Part shown: in pieces, positions 25,438 through 34,042 of the stretch | Layout: each line of letters opens with the position of its first letter | Position numbering within the stretch: the first letter of the stretch is position 1 | DNA from: Cesiribacteraceae bacterium YIM B00369 | Lineage (GTDB): Bacteria > Bacteroidota > Bacteroidia > Cytophagales > Cyclobacteriaceae | Reading direction: 5' to 3' | Length of the DNA: 64,000 nt | Assembly (NCBI GenBank): GCA_017948555.1 | Contig: JAFMYY010000002.1 | Span: 124,001-188,000, forward strand | Made by a program: the position numbers and the translations under genes | Notes under the pieces: generated by a model | The model's database searches: none | Seen by the model: the letters and a program-made list of their open reading frames with translations, nothing else | What the model was told of the DNA's origin: nothing

Positions 25438-26052
25438 TTAACCCTGGCTTGCTGTTGCCACCAGGTTGCTGATTCCTGTCACCACCATGTCGATGCCAAT
25501 GGCGCCCAGAAAAAAGCCATTGATGCGCAACAGCAGTTCCATGTTCTTGTCAAAAGCGCTCTGTATATTTTTAGAGCTCATTCTGTGGCGGATTTGTTTA
25601 AGTCCCATAATAATGATGAAGTTGATAAACATAATAAGTGCCAGTGCTAATATACCCTGCCACAACTCCAGCTGCTCCGACATTACAATAGTAAGAGAAA
25701 TGGTACCTGCGCCCACCATAAATGGCAGGGCAATCTCGGAAGCCAGATCATGCAGGTCTCCTTTTATCTGGATGAAAGCTTTTTTGCCTTGTACAATAAA
25801 TATATAGGCGAATGAGAATAATACAATACCTCCAAATATCCGGAAGGATTCGAAATTGATCCGGAATATTTGCTGGAAGATGAGATCACCGAAAATTAAA
25901 AACACTAAAAAGACACAGAAGGAAATTATTGATGCTTTTAAAAATACCGCCCGAAAGTCACCGTCAGACAAATCTTTCATCACGGGCTTCAGGTACAGGA
26001 ACAGGGCAAATGGGTTCAGCATTACCAGGAAACTAAATATTGCTGCTATCAT
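25438..26052 (-). CDS. MarC-family integral membrane protein
   Basis: A 204-residue protein with about six transmembrane helices. The N-terminal MLNPFALFLYLKPVMKDL and the central block with PFMVGAGTISLTIV are characteristic of the MarC/YchE/YhgN family. Its biochemical role is unknown; the old link to multiple antibiotic resistance has been withdrawn for E. coli. It is convergent with the universal stress protein gene, with 17 bp between stops and no terminator that I can see. Confidence 0.9.
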   Translation of the reverse strand: MIAAIFSFLVMLNPFALFLYLKPVMKDLSDGDFRAVFLKASIISFCVFLVFLIFGDLIFQQIFRINFESFRIFGGIVLFSFAYIFIVQGKKAFIQIKGDLHDLASEIALPFMVGAGTISLTIVMSEQLELWQGILALALIMFINFIIIMGLKQIRHRMSSKNIQSAFDKNMELLLRINGFFLGAIGIDMVVTGISNLVATASQG

Positions 26053-26252
26053 AGCGTCAGATATGGTGGTAGAAAAATAGTAAAGCCTGTTTAGGAATCA
26101 GGCAAATAAAAACTAAGGTTAAGGGTAAAAGTAATATTTTTTAATCTTTTCAGATGGTCTTCCCTGATTAATTCTATGCGGTTCAGTAAAACAAGTAGCA
26201 GTTTGCTGTAGTAATCGGGAATATTCCGGGCTGTAATCCCTCCTGTATCTGA

Positions 26253-26933
26253 CTATAACGGTATTATCGGGTAGTTCCGGACTTCTTTTTCTTCTCCGCT
26301 TTTGCTGTTTATCAGGCGGCTGGGACGGTTTTTTTGAGCTATTTCCTGAGCTTTTTCCAGGGCCTTCTCCTCATCCTGAAAAGCCTGTACCAGTTTTCTG
26401 TTATGGTCCAGCACACACCACTCGCTTTTATCTTCATTCCAATGAATACGATAGGTTTTTTCCCCTAAATGCTTTTGGTTACGGATTAAATCAAGAATCA
26501 GTTTTCCATCGCTATTGGTGCCTCCCGGATACTGCATAGGCAAAAGCGCAAAGAAAATATAATACATTGAAAAGTAGGTAAACTGGTAGGTGAACATGCC
26601 CGGCTCCAGGAGGTTATTTTCTATCAGGGACATTACTGCTACTGTTGACAAGGCATTAAATAATGCACCCCCCGAAAAGATGAGGATATTGCTGAATCGT
26701 TTATTACGCTTCAGGTTATCGAAAGTGCAAAGCCCATACCAGAAGTAAAACTTCCTTACTTCCAGCATTCCTTTGCGAAACAAAATATCTCCTGTGCCTA
26801 TCACTATTTTTATATTCTTTCCGCCCATTAACCAGGCAAAGAAAACATGGCCTGCTTCGTGGAAAAAGGAGATAATGGGCAGCACCAGAAAAAATGCTAA
26901 AAAAAACTTCGGGATATCGCTAATACCAAACAT
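26253..26933 (-). CDS. Small membrane zinc metalloprotease-like protein (HEAGH motif)
   Basis: A 226-residue protein whose first helix carries His25-Glu26-x-x-His29 in FFHEAGHVFFAW, the zinc-binding motif of site-2-type (M50) peptidases. Three to four hydrophobic segments cover residues 10-130. A soluble tail of about 80 residues follows. A second metal ligand of the usual NxxPxxxxDG form is not obvious; PMQYPGGTNSDGKL may take that place. It may cleave membrane proteins, but the truncated architecture makes activity uncertain. It lies between marC and the porin-like gene, all on the same strand. Confidence 0.75.
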   Translation of the reverse strand: MFGISDIPKFFLAFFLVLPIISFFHEAGHVFFAWLMGGKNIKIVIGTGDILFRKGMLEVRKFYFWYGLCTFDNLKRNKRFSNILIFSGGALFNALSTVAVMSLIENNLLEPGMFTYQFTYFSMYYIFFALLPMQYPGGTNSDGKLILDLIRNQKHLGEKTYRIHWNEDKSEWCVLDHNRKLVQAFQDEEKALEKAQEIAQKNRPSRLINSKSGEEKEVRNYPIIPL

Positions 26934-27036
26934 ACCTTAACTTTACGGTCTTTTTAATCCGGCAGTTACTTCTATACTGTTTTCTTTTTCCCCTAAAACT
27001 TAAGGAGGTGGGGGCTTTGCCCGTAAAACAAGCTGT

Positions 27037-28407
27037 TTAAAAGTAATACCCAAGATTTATATTGAAGCGCAAATTCCATGCAGGGTTTTCGTCGGGCAGG
27101 TTAGTGTTAGTTAAAGGCTCATTATATACTTCAGGGTTGCCGGTGCCGAGGTCAGTACCTCCAAAATCGTTGGTAATCCAGGGGTGATTTTGTCCCATGG
27201 CCAGATCCACATAGGTATAAATACTCCCTGCTGTAATCAGGGCCCCTAAAACATTTTGCTGTGTGGGCTGAAAGTCTGTTTCGACTCCGTTCAGTTCAAG
27301 GGTCTGGTGCTTTTGGGTATAGGTATAGTCATCGTAGATGGTGATATTTGATATCGGTCCCCATTTAACCGGAATGGAATAACTGAGGCCTATCACATAC
27401 ATGGAAGCTTCTGCTGCCACATCGTAGGTGCCAAAACCAAAAGCACCCATTTGAACCACGTCCAGAGCCTCCCCGAGATCATTCTCCACATTGGAATATT
27501 TGTAGTAAACATATTCTGTATTAAGATTCCAGCGGTTATAAGTACCGTCCAGATGAATTGCCCCTGCGAACTGGTTTCCTTTATTCTCAGTTGCCAGATT
27601 AAAGATGCCGGTTCGTTGCAGAGAAATTCCCAGGCTGGTATTTTGGATATGGCGTACTGCTCTCAGATTAAACTGATTTCGCTCAAGGTTGCTTTCCCCG
27701 GGAACAGGCACAACATCATAAGAATAACGCGCGGCTGATAACGCGCCAAAAGTTGGCTCTGAGGTGCCCCGTGGTTCTGCCAGTAAATACCAGGCAAGGT
27801 GGAAATCCCATTTTGGCATTTGCCTGCGCCATTTTATCCCTATATCATAATCATCTTCGAGCCCTACATAAAAAGGAGTTTGGAACCACCAGGAGTGGGA
27901 GGCATATTTCAGGTTTCCAAAAGGAACCTGGCTTACCCCTAACTGGAGCTGGTCTTTGTCGGTAAAGTTATATCCAAGCCATCCATGGTGGATAAAATGG
28001 GTGTTGAAAGTCGGGTAGAAGCGATACTCAAAGGAAAGCAGAATGCCTTTAGTCTGGCCTTCAAAATTGAGTCGCCAGGTGTCCCAGGTAAAATCATTCC
28101 TCAATGCTGTGCCTAAAGGAAAGGTTTCTCCTTCGTACCGGGTAAAAACATAGTTGTAGCGCAATGCCCCTCCAATCCTTAAATAATCTTCCTCCTCTGT
28201 TGTTTCTGATTCCTCAATATTGCTGGAGTACTCCAGTTCCTTTTTGGTTCTGGCATTGTTCAGGGCCGGATCCTGTGTGATTCTCAAAAAAGGCAGATTG
28301 ATATATTTTTCCTTTTCCTGCACTGTTTGCACCGTATCTTCCTGTGCGCTTGCCGGCAGAAAAGCTAAAACAAATACAACTACTAAAAAATTAAATAACA
28401 ATCTCAT
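27037..28407 (-). CDS. Porin-like outer-membrane beta-barrel protein
   Basis: A 456-residue protein with a signal peptide (MRLLFNF...PASAQ). From about residue 75 it has alternating aromatic/polar strands such as LRIGGALRYNYVFTRY, WRLNFEGQTKGILLSFEYRFYP and HHGWLGYNF, and it ends in a terminal aromatic strand NLRFNINLGYYF. This is the look of a 16-strand porin of the phosphate-selective/OprO-P superfamily as seen in Bacteroidota. No plug domain is present, so it is a diffusion channel rather than a TonB receptor. The conducted solute is unknown. Confidence 0.8.
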   Translation of the reverse strand: MRLLFNFLVVVFVLAFLPASAQEDTVQTVQEKEKYINLPFLRITQDPALNNARTKKELEYSSNIEESETTEEEDYLRIGGALRYNYVFTRYEGETFPLGTALRNDFTWDTWRLNFEGQTKGILLSFEYRFYPTFNTHFIHHGWLGYNFTDKDQLQLGVSQVPFGNLKYASHSWWFQTPFYVGLEDDYDIGIKWRRQMPKWDFHLAWYLLAEPRGTSEPTFGALSAARYSYDVVPVPGESNLERNQFNLRAVRHIQNTSLGISLQRTGIFNLATENKGNQFAGAIHLDGTYNRWNLNTEYVYYKYSNVENDLGEALDVVQMGAFGFGTYDVAAEASMYVIGLSYSIPVKWGPISNITIYDDYTYTQKHQTLELNGVETDFQPTQQNVLGALITAGSIYTYVDLAMGQNHPWITNDFGGTDLGTGNPEVYNEPLTNTNLPDENPAWNLRFNINLGYYF

Positions 28408-29299
28408 ATCCCTTTTTTATTAAATAACTGCTTTTAATCTATAGGGCTTTACAGCAGAAATTGTTTTGAGATTTCAGGTTTATTTAATTTAGCCTGAGCT
28501 TTAGATTTAGGTTAATTACTGTCTCAATAATTTTTCAGTTGAAGAACCATTAAAAAACATTCAGGCTGGCAGGTACCAATAAACTTTCCTTCCGGAAGAA
28601 CCCTGCCACCCCCGACAATAAAACCCGCTTAAATTATTTTTGAACGTTTTTTGGTATTTTTCAGAAAGTGAGCAGGGTAAAGTGGAGCCGGTTTTCCGGA
28701 GGTGTTTTTATTGATCAGGCAGAAAAGTTTAATAAGCCAAATTGAGACCTTTCGTTTCGAGGCAGAAAAGGAAAGAAATAGCCAGCCTCTGTGGATTTAG
28801 CAAAAACATGACCTTTATTTAACGCGGCACATCTTTGCTGATGGAGTGCCCTTGAAAGTGAGGGTTGAACTTTGGAGGATAGGGAAGAACTACTTTAATG
28901 AGTGCCAGGGGCAGGAGTTATATCAATCCCAATGATCCGAAGGAGTTTAATGTTTCCGCTAAAACGGTTGGGGCTTATAGTGGGGAGGTGTTTTTAAATT
29001 TTATGTAAAACAAAGTCTTTGTGTAAGGGAACAGGAAATAAGATGAAACAATTAAGAAGTAGCTTGATTTAGTAAGGAAGGAAAAGGTGAACGGAAGAAG
29101 ATTCCTGCCGGAGCCGGAAACAGAAACAATTTTCAGCAGGAAAGTTTTAAGAGAAAGGAGAGGAAAAGCATTTTCTCAGCGTTTCGTGAAAACCAAAATT
29201 TGCTTTTTAGTCAGTGCCTGCTTTTATTTTGCACCAGTATGTGAAACCGCTTGTTAAAGCCGAAGCATCCATTTTTACAATTTTTTTTAAATATTAATT
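28408..29299. other. Long region without an intact gene
   Basis: The 892 bases between the divergent porin-like and carbonic anhydrase genes contain no complete gene. They hold the promoters of both neighbours and the possible coding relic at 28800-29008. No strong hairpin or -7 box stands out. Confidence 0.4.
28800..29008 (+). pseudogene. Possible decayed coding sequence
   Basis: One frame from about 28806 reads protein-like residues (HDLYLTRHIFADGVPLKVRV, then ELWRIGKNYFNE). After 28898 a different frame continues with SYINPNDPKEFNVSAKTV and AYSGEVFLNF up to a stop at 29008. The switch of frame and the in-frame stops suggest a frameshifted remnant of about 65 residues. I do not recognise the family. 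Chance open frame is a real alternative. Confidence 0.3.
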
Positions 29300-29935
29300 A
29301 TGAGAACTCATACCAAAGAAACCCAACAAAGTTTAACACCCGGAAAAGCCCTTCAGTTTTTAAAAGAAGGGAATGAGCGTTTTGTAAATAACCTCAAGGC
29401 CAACAGGAATTTACTGCAGCAGGTAAATGAAACATCAGAAGGTCAGTTCCCTTTTGCCACCATACTAAGCTGTATTGATTCCAGAACCTCTGCTGAACTT
29501 ATTTTCGATCAGGGGCTTGGTGATATTTTTAGCGTCAGAGTAGCAGGTAACATCGCGAATGAAGATATTTTGGGTAGTATGGAATTTGCCTGTAAAGTTG
29601 CAGGCACAAAATTATTAGTCGTTTTAGGGCATACCAGGTGTGGGGCCATATATGGAGCATGTAATCATGTTGAGCTTGGAAACCTTACCACCTTATTAAA
29701 TAAGGTGAAGCCGGCTATGGATGCTGAAAAGGAAACGCCGGCTGAAAACAGAAATGGCAACAATCATGATTTTGTATACAATGTAACTGTCAATAATGTG
29801 AAATTAACCATCGACAGAATAAAAAAGGAAAGCCCTGTTTTAGCAGAAATGGAGCAGAAGGGAGAAATACAAATAATAGGGGCAATGTATGACGTGGAAA
29901 GCGGTCAGGTTACCTTCTATGAAGATGGTGTTTAA
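29300..29935 (+). CDS. Beta-class carbonic anhydrase
   Basis: A 211-residue zinc enzyme that interconverts CO2 and bicarbonate in the cytoplasm. The zinc ligands Cys58, His111 and Cys114 are all present (LSCIDSRT and LGHTRCGA), and the Asp60-Arg62 dyad that opens the active site is intact. The family length and the C-terminal YDVESGQVTFYEDG also fit. No signal peptide. It is transcribed alone and ended by a very strong terminator. Confidence 0.96.
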   Translation: MRTHTKETQQSLTPGKALQFLKEGNERFVNNLKANRNLLQQVNETSEGQFPFATILSCIDSRTSAELIFDQGLGDIFSVRVAGNIANEDILGSMEFACKVAGTKLLVVLGHTRCGAIYGACNHVELGNLTTLLNKVKPAMDAEKETPAENRNGNNHDFVYNVTVNNVKLTIDRIKKESPVLAEMEQKGEIQIIGAMYDVESGQVTFYEDGV

Positions 29936-29964
29936 TCTATAAGCCCTGCCCGGGAAAAATTTTC

Positions 29965-30016
29965 GAAGCCTGTGGGTGAAGGTTTTTACCAACCTTCACC
30001 CACAGGCTTCTCTTTT
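29965..30016 (+). terminator. Rho-independent terminator after carbonic anhydrase
   Basis: A perfect 20-bp stem (29965-29984 with 29991-30010) closes a 6-nt loop and is followed by TCTTTT. It begins 30 bp after the carbonic anhydrase stop and insulates the riboswitch region downstream. Confidence 0.95.
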
Positions 30017-30152
30017 AAGTGCCTGTATCAGTAAAGCAGTGAATAGCTTTTTCCCTTAACATTTTACCTGTTCGTTCACCTGCCCCTGATTACAGGATAT
30101 GGTAACATGCCTCTTTGCCGGCTTAATGCTTCAGTTCTTAAGCTCCTGTTTC

Positions 30153-30184
30153 TTTGGATGTCTTTTTCTTTTTTTCTTAATTTG
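30153..30184 (+). promoter_or_regulatory. Candidate promoter of the cobalamin riboswitch leader
   Basis: TTTG (30153-30156) and TTAATTTG (30177-30184) are 20 bp apart, one base from the Bacteroidota consensus TTTG-N19-21-TAnnTTTG. Transcription would begin near 30190, just before the riboswitch. Confidence 0.45.
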
Positions 30185-30204
30185 CCCACAGATACATATA
30201 TTCA

Positions 30205-30398
30205 CCTATAATAAAGGTACAGTTCAGGAAATATCAGAGAATTTCCGGACTGTTGAAAAGGGAATACCGGTGAAAGTCCGGAACAGTCTCCGCTGCTGTA
30301 ACCCCATTCAAATGCTGCTCAGAATTTCAGCCACTGTTTCGTTAAAACGAAGCGGGAAGGCTCTTAGCCGCAGGGGAAGTCAGAAGACCTGCCTTTAT
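30205..30398 (+). ncRNA. Cobalamin riboswitch
   Basis: The aptamer's conserved elements appear in order: AAAAGGGAATACCGGTGAAA with the following GTCCGG (about 30256-30280), CCGCTGCTGTAACC (about 30290-30303), GCCACTG (30330-30336), CGGGAAGG (30353-30360) and the B12 box AGTCAGAAGACCTGCC (30378-30393). It senses a cobalamin and represses the transcript downstream. After it comes a small hairpin AGCTTT/AAAGCT (about 30411-30427). The nearest real gene, a TonB receptor, begins about 420 nt downstream, which is unusually far. Confidence 0.95.
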
Positions 30399-30748
30399 TG
30401 TTTACTCACAGCTTTCGGAAGAAAAGCTCAGAGCTATGATCCTATATAATAAAAAACCAGCAAGAGTTTTGCGGAAAGAGATTTTCCGACAGACTCCTCC
30501 CTCTTTAATTGTCCACACTTTTCTGTTTTTGCAGGACAGGCTAAAACTTGTGCCTGAAATCCGTGGACAAAAACACCCCCTGTCCGGCAGTGAAATTTTT
30601 TATAGCGGAAGTAAGAAAGACCTTTTTCCTGTAAATAAGGATTGGATTCGCTATATAGATGCCCGGGGCCCTGCAGGCATTCTGAAGGTTTACCTTATCG
30701 CATATCTTTCAATAGCAATTTCAGTTCTTTAAAATAAAGGAATTTTAA
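30399..30748 (+). other. Leader or spacer between riboswitch and receptor
   Basis: About 350 bases between the riboswitch and the receptor promoter. A 98-codon frame (30436-30732) starts directly after the post-riboswitch hairpin and could be a small gene or a remnant, but it matches nothing I recognise and has no convincing ribosome site. No terminator with a T-run is seen here. Confidence 0.4.
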
Positions 30749-30804
30749 TGCAACATTGTTGCGTTATATTTTTTACTTCCTATTTTTGCATTATTGTTGC
30801 ATTA
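30749..30804 (+). promoter_or_regulatory. Receptor promoter flanked by an 18-bp direct repeat
   Basis: TTG (30759-30761) and TATTTTTG (30781-30788) are 19 bp apart, an exact -7 match, giving a start near 30794. Two copies of a TGCA-N2-ATTGTTGC-N-TTA sequence (30749-30766 and 30787-30804, 15 of 18 identical, 38 bp apart) overlap the -33 element and the start site. The first contains the perfect palindrome GCAACATTGTTGC. This is the layout of a repressor operator, for example of a metal-sensing Fur-family protein, but the regulator is not identified. Confidence 0.6.
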
Positions 30805-30816
30805 AAGCTCTCCAAA

Positions 30817-33270
30817 ATGAAAATTCTTTTACCAAAACTGCAGTTTCCTGCACTGTTTCTGCTGTTATTTTTTAGTGCAGTGGCCACCTTTGCCCAAAAG
30901 AGCGGCAGCATCAGGGGGGTAGTACAAAATGAAGAAGGGAATAGGTTAGAAGGTGTTATTATAACCTTAAAGCCTTCGAATTCAGTTGTTTTGTCTTCAA
31001 AAGACGGCTCTTTTTCCTTTACAAATCTTAGTGTTGGTACCTATTCCCTTACAGCCAGGAGCCTTTCCTTTCAGGATCAGTATCAGGAAATTAAGCTTAA
31101 TAAAGTAAACCCTTTACAACAGGTTAATTTTACCCTGAAAGCCAGTTCCATGGTTTTGCAGGAGGTGGAGGTTTTAGGGCGAAAGGAAACCACCTATACG
31201 AGCGAATACAGCTTTATTGGTACAAAAACGGCCAGCCGTATTATTGATGTACCGCAGACTATTTCCACAGTAACCAAAGAACTGATGGAAGACCAGCAGG
31301 CATTTACACTCAATGAGGTAGTTCAAAATATTGCAGGAGTAAACCAGTACTCCGCCTACGATGACCTGACCGTGCGGGGATTCAGGAACGGCTTTGAAAG
31401 CGGTTTTCGTTTAGTGAACGGATTACGCTCGGGCTATAGCTATGGGAATGGATTTTTCAGGGTACCCCTTACGGTAAATCTTGAGCGGGTGGAAGTGCTG
31501 AAAGGTCCGGGAGCTGCCCTGTATGGCGATATCAATCCGGGAGGCACCATCAATATGGTTACCAAAAAGCCGCTGGAAGAGGAGCGGAAAGCGGTTAGTT
31601 TTTCTGTGGGCAGTTTCCAGACCATGCGGTCGGCGCTTGATTTTACGGGGCCTCTGAACGGGGAAAAGACCATGCTGTACCGCCTGAACATTGGTTATGA
31701 AAACACCAAAACCTTCCGCGATGTAAATGACCGGACCTCATTTGTAATTGCCCCTACCGTTACCTTCCTCCCGACTGATGAAACAACTATTAATGCAGAG
31801 GTGGTATTCAGCAATTTTATGGGATACCTGGACCGCGGCTTAGCCATACAGGCTGGCGATCTTTACGCCCTTCCTTTTGCTTTTACGTTAAGCCAGCCAA
31901 ATGATCATTTTAATGTAACAGACCTTTCGCTGAATGCTTCTCTGAACCATAAAATAACCAATTGGCTATCGTTCAATGCAGCATATATGAAATTCGCCTA
32001 TTCCGAAGACCTGAAGGAGCATCGTACCTTAAATACATTTGCAGATGCTCCGCTCAATACGGTAATGAATCTGCGGTATTACGAACGCCTGGCCAGGGAA
32101 TATACCGACAACCTCTCTGCTTACTTTTCATTAACGGGAAATACAGGCAGGATCAGCCACCAGCTGGTAGCGGGAGCTGATTTTGTCCGGTACGACACCG
32201 ATAAAAACGGCAGCATGTTCGAGGCACGGGAGCAGATGGTTGAGGGAGATGCGATCCCTTTAACATTCGACCTTAAGGCCCCTGTTTACGGGATTAAGAA
32301 TACCAGTAACTATATTGCCCGGCCGCTTCCGGAGTGGTTTACAGATTACCTTAATGCGGTTTACCATACCACTGGTTTATATGTACAGGACCAGGCAGAA
32401 GTAAGCAAGCGGCTTAGCCTTTTACTGGGCCTGCGCTACGAGCTCTTCCGCGACAAGCGGAATTATGGAGAGGGGGAGGAAATAATCAGTCAGGATGTAT
32501 TGCTGCCAAGGCTTGGCTTAACGTATTCCTTACTTGAAAATCTGAACTATTTTGCCAGCTATAGCCAGGGTTTTAAACCTGTAAACCCCCAATTCATTAA
32601 GTACCCGGAGCGTTATGGCAGGGAGGAGCCTTTCAGAAATGAAACCAGTTATCAAATAGAAACCGGCCTGAAAGGGCAATTTTTCAGAAAAGCAGTGTTC
32701 GCCACCATCTCTTTTTACCAGATAGAAAAACGGAATATGCTGGTAAATTCAGGTCAGTTATCGGAGGAAGGAAATCCTGTTTACCGGCAAAATGGGAAAG
32801 TCCTTTCCCGGGGGGCTGAGGTGGAGGTAACCGGCAACCTTACCTCAAATATTAGCCTGAACGCAAATTATGCTTATAACCATACGGAAGTCATGGAAAC
32901 TGACGTAAAGGAAGAAAGGGGTATGATGGCCGCTAATGCACCAAAACATTCAGCAGGTTTGTGGGCGAAGTATACTTTTACCACACCGGCTTTAAGAGGA
33001 TTGGGATTTGCAATTGGTGGTAACCATATAGGCAGCCGCCGGATGCAGGTTCAGGTGCGGGAGGTGCAAACAGACGAACTCATCTGGGATTACTGGCCCT
33101 CCTATACAGTTATGAATGCTGCTTTATTTTATAAGCTTAACAATTTTAAATTAAGCGTTAACCTGAATAATGTTTTCGACCAAAAATATTTTGTTGGTGG
33201 GTATGATTACTTCCGGGCCAGTCCGGCTGCACCTGCGCATTATATGACTACTATCGGCTACACCTTTTGA
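30817..33270 (+). CDS. TonB-dependent siderophore-type receptor
   Basis: An 817-residue outer-membrane transporter. I start it at the ATG at 30817, which begins the signal peptide MKILLPKLQF...ATFAQ; the frame is open back to 30748. A carboxypeptidase-D-like domain (about 28-110, SIRGVVQNEEGNRLEGVIIT) precedes a siderophore-type plug (RIIDVPQTISTVTKELM; IAGVNQYSAYDDLTVRGFRN; VEVLKGPGAALYGDINPGG) and a barrel ending YMTTIGYTF. The substrate may be a metal chelate or a corrinoid; the cobalamin riboswitch upstream suggests the latter, the plug type the former. An ABC system follows after 59 bp. Confidence 0.94.
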   Translation: MKILLPKLQFPALFLLLFFSAVATFAQKSGSIRGVVQNEEGNRLEGVIITLKPSNSVVLSSKDGSFSFTNLSVGTYSLTARSLSFQDQYQEIKLNKVNPLQQVNFTLKASSMVLQEVEVLGRKETTYTSEYSFIGTKTASRIIDVPQTISTVTKELMEDQQAFTLNEVVQNIAGVNQYSAYDDLTVRGFRNGFESGFRLVNGLRSGYSYGNGFFRVPLTVNLERVEVLKGPGAALYGDINPGGTINMVTKKPLEEERKAVSFSVGSFQTMRSALDFTGPLNGEKTMLYRLNIGYENTKTFRDVNDRTSFVIAPTVTFLPTDETTINAEVVFSNFMGYLDRGLAIQAGDLYALPFAFTLSQPNDHFNVTDLSLNASLNHKITNWLSFNAAYMKFAYSEDLKEHRTLNTFADAPLNTVMNLRYYERLAREYTDNLSAYFSLTGNTGRISHQLVAGADFVRYDTDKNGSMFEAREQMVEGDAIPLTFDLKAPVYGIKNTSNYIARPLPEWFTDYLNAVYHTTGLYVQDQAEVSKRLSLLLGLRYELFRDKRNYGEGEEIISQDVLLPRLGLTYSLLENLNYFASYSQGFKPVNPQFIKYPERYGREEPFRNETSYQIETGLKGQFFRKAVFATISFYQIEKRNMLVNSGQLSEEGNPVYRQNGKVLSRGAEVEVTGNLTSNISLNANYAYNHTEVMETDVKEERGMMAANAPKHSAGLWAKYTFTTPALRGLGFAIGGNHIGSRRMQVQVREVQTDELIWDYWPSYTVMNAALFYKLNNFKLSVNLNNVFDQKYFVGGYDYFRASPAAPAHYMTTIGYTF

Positions 33271-33329
33271 TCATTTTTGTGCGGCCGTCCTTATTATTTT
33301 ACTTTGAAATTTAACTACTGATAAAAAGA

Positions 33330-34040
33330 ATGAATATTGTTTTAGAAGCAAGAGAGCTCCGGAAGCAGTACCAGGACAAGCTGGCGCTCAAAGGGCTTAA
33401 CCTGCAGATACAGGCAGGCGAAATTTTCTGTCTGCTGGGCCAGAACGGAGCAGGAAAATCCACCACGATCAACCTGTTTTTAGGTTTTATTACCCCGACT
33501 TCCGGTGCAGCCTATATTAACGGGCTGGAAGTAGCTTCAAATGTTACCAGGGTAAAAGAATACCTTGCCTACATTCCTGAGAATGTGATGTTGTATCCAA
33601 ACCTGACCGGGCTGGAGAACCTTAGTCTGTTCAGCAGCCTTGCCGGATTTAAGTATGCTGAGGAGGAGTTGATGCACTACCTGGTGCAGGCCGGTTTACC
33701 GGCTGAGGCCGCCGGCCGCCGGGTGGGGGGCTACTCCAAAGGTATGCGGCAAAAGGTAGGGATTGCAATTGCCGTGGCGAAACATGCAAAAGTGCTGCTG
33801 CTCGATGAGCCTACTTCAGGCTTGGATCCCAAAGCCAGTAATGAATTTTCGGAACTCCTGCTTAAGCTAAGCGATGCCGGAACCGCCATTTTTATGGCTA
33901 CACACGACATTTTCCGCTCTAAAGCAGTAGGCACAAGGGTAGGCATAATGCGGGAGGGAGAACTGGTGGATGTATTGCCGGCAGCCGGGCTGGAGGCCAG
34001 TGAGCTGGAAAAACTTTACTTAAACCATATGCATGTTTAA
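33330..34040 (+). CDS. ABC transporter ATP-binding protein, CcmA/NosF type
   Basis: A 236-residue ATPase. Walker A is GQNGAGKST (37-45), the signature is GGYSKGMRQK (133-142), Walker B is VLLLDEPTSGLD (155-166) and the switch His lies in ATHD. The signature and short C-terminus are those of ABC-2 exporters such as NosF and CcmA rather than importers. It energises the two membrane proteins encoded right after it (2-bp and 3-bp gaps). Confidence 0.95.
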   Translation: MNIVLEARELRKQYQDKLALKGLNLQIQAGEIFCLLGQNGAGKSTTINLFLGFITPTSGAAYINGLEVASNVTRVKEYLAYIPENVMLYPNLTGLENLSLFSSLAGFKYAEEELMHYLVQAGLPAEAAGRRVGGYSKGMRQKVGIAIAVAKHAKVLLLDEPTSGLDPKASNEFSELLLKLSDAGTAIFMATHDIFRSKAVGTRVGIMREGELVDVLPAAGLEASELEKLYLNHMHV

Positions 34041-34042
34041 AA

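Noticed and set aside
30099-30449. 116-codon frame over the cobalamin riboswitch
   Set aside because: It covers the aptamer, whose RNA structure explains the sequence; the frame's Cys- and Arg-rich translation is not protein-like.
30436-30732. 98-codon frame after the riboswitch as a firm gene
   Set aside because: Position after the riboswitch is suggestive, but no homologous family, ribosome site or conserved motif can be seen; kept only as a possibility in the leader entry.
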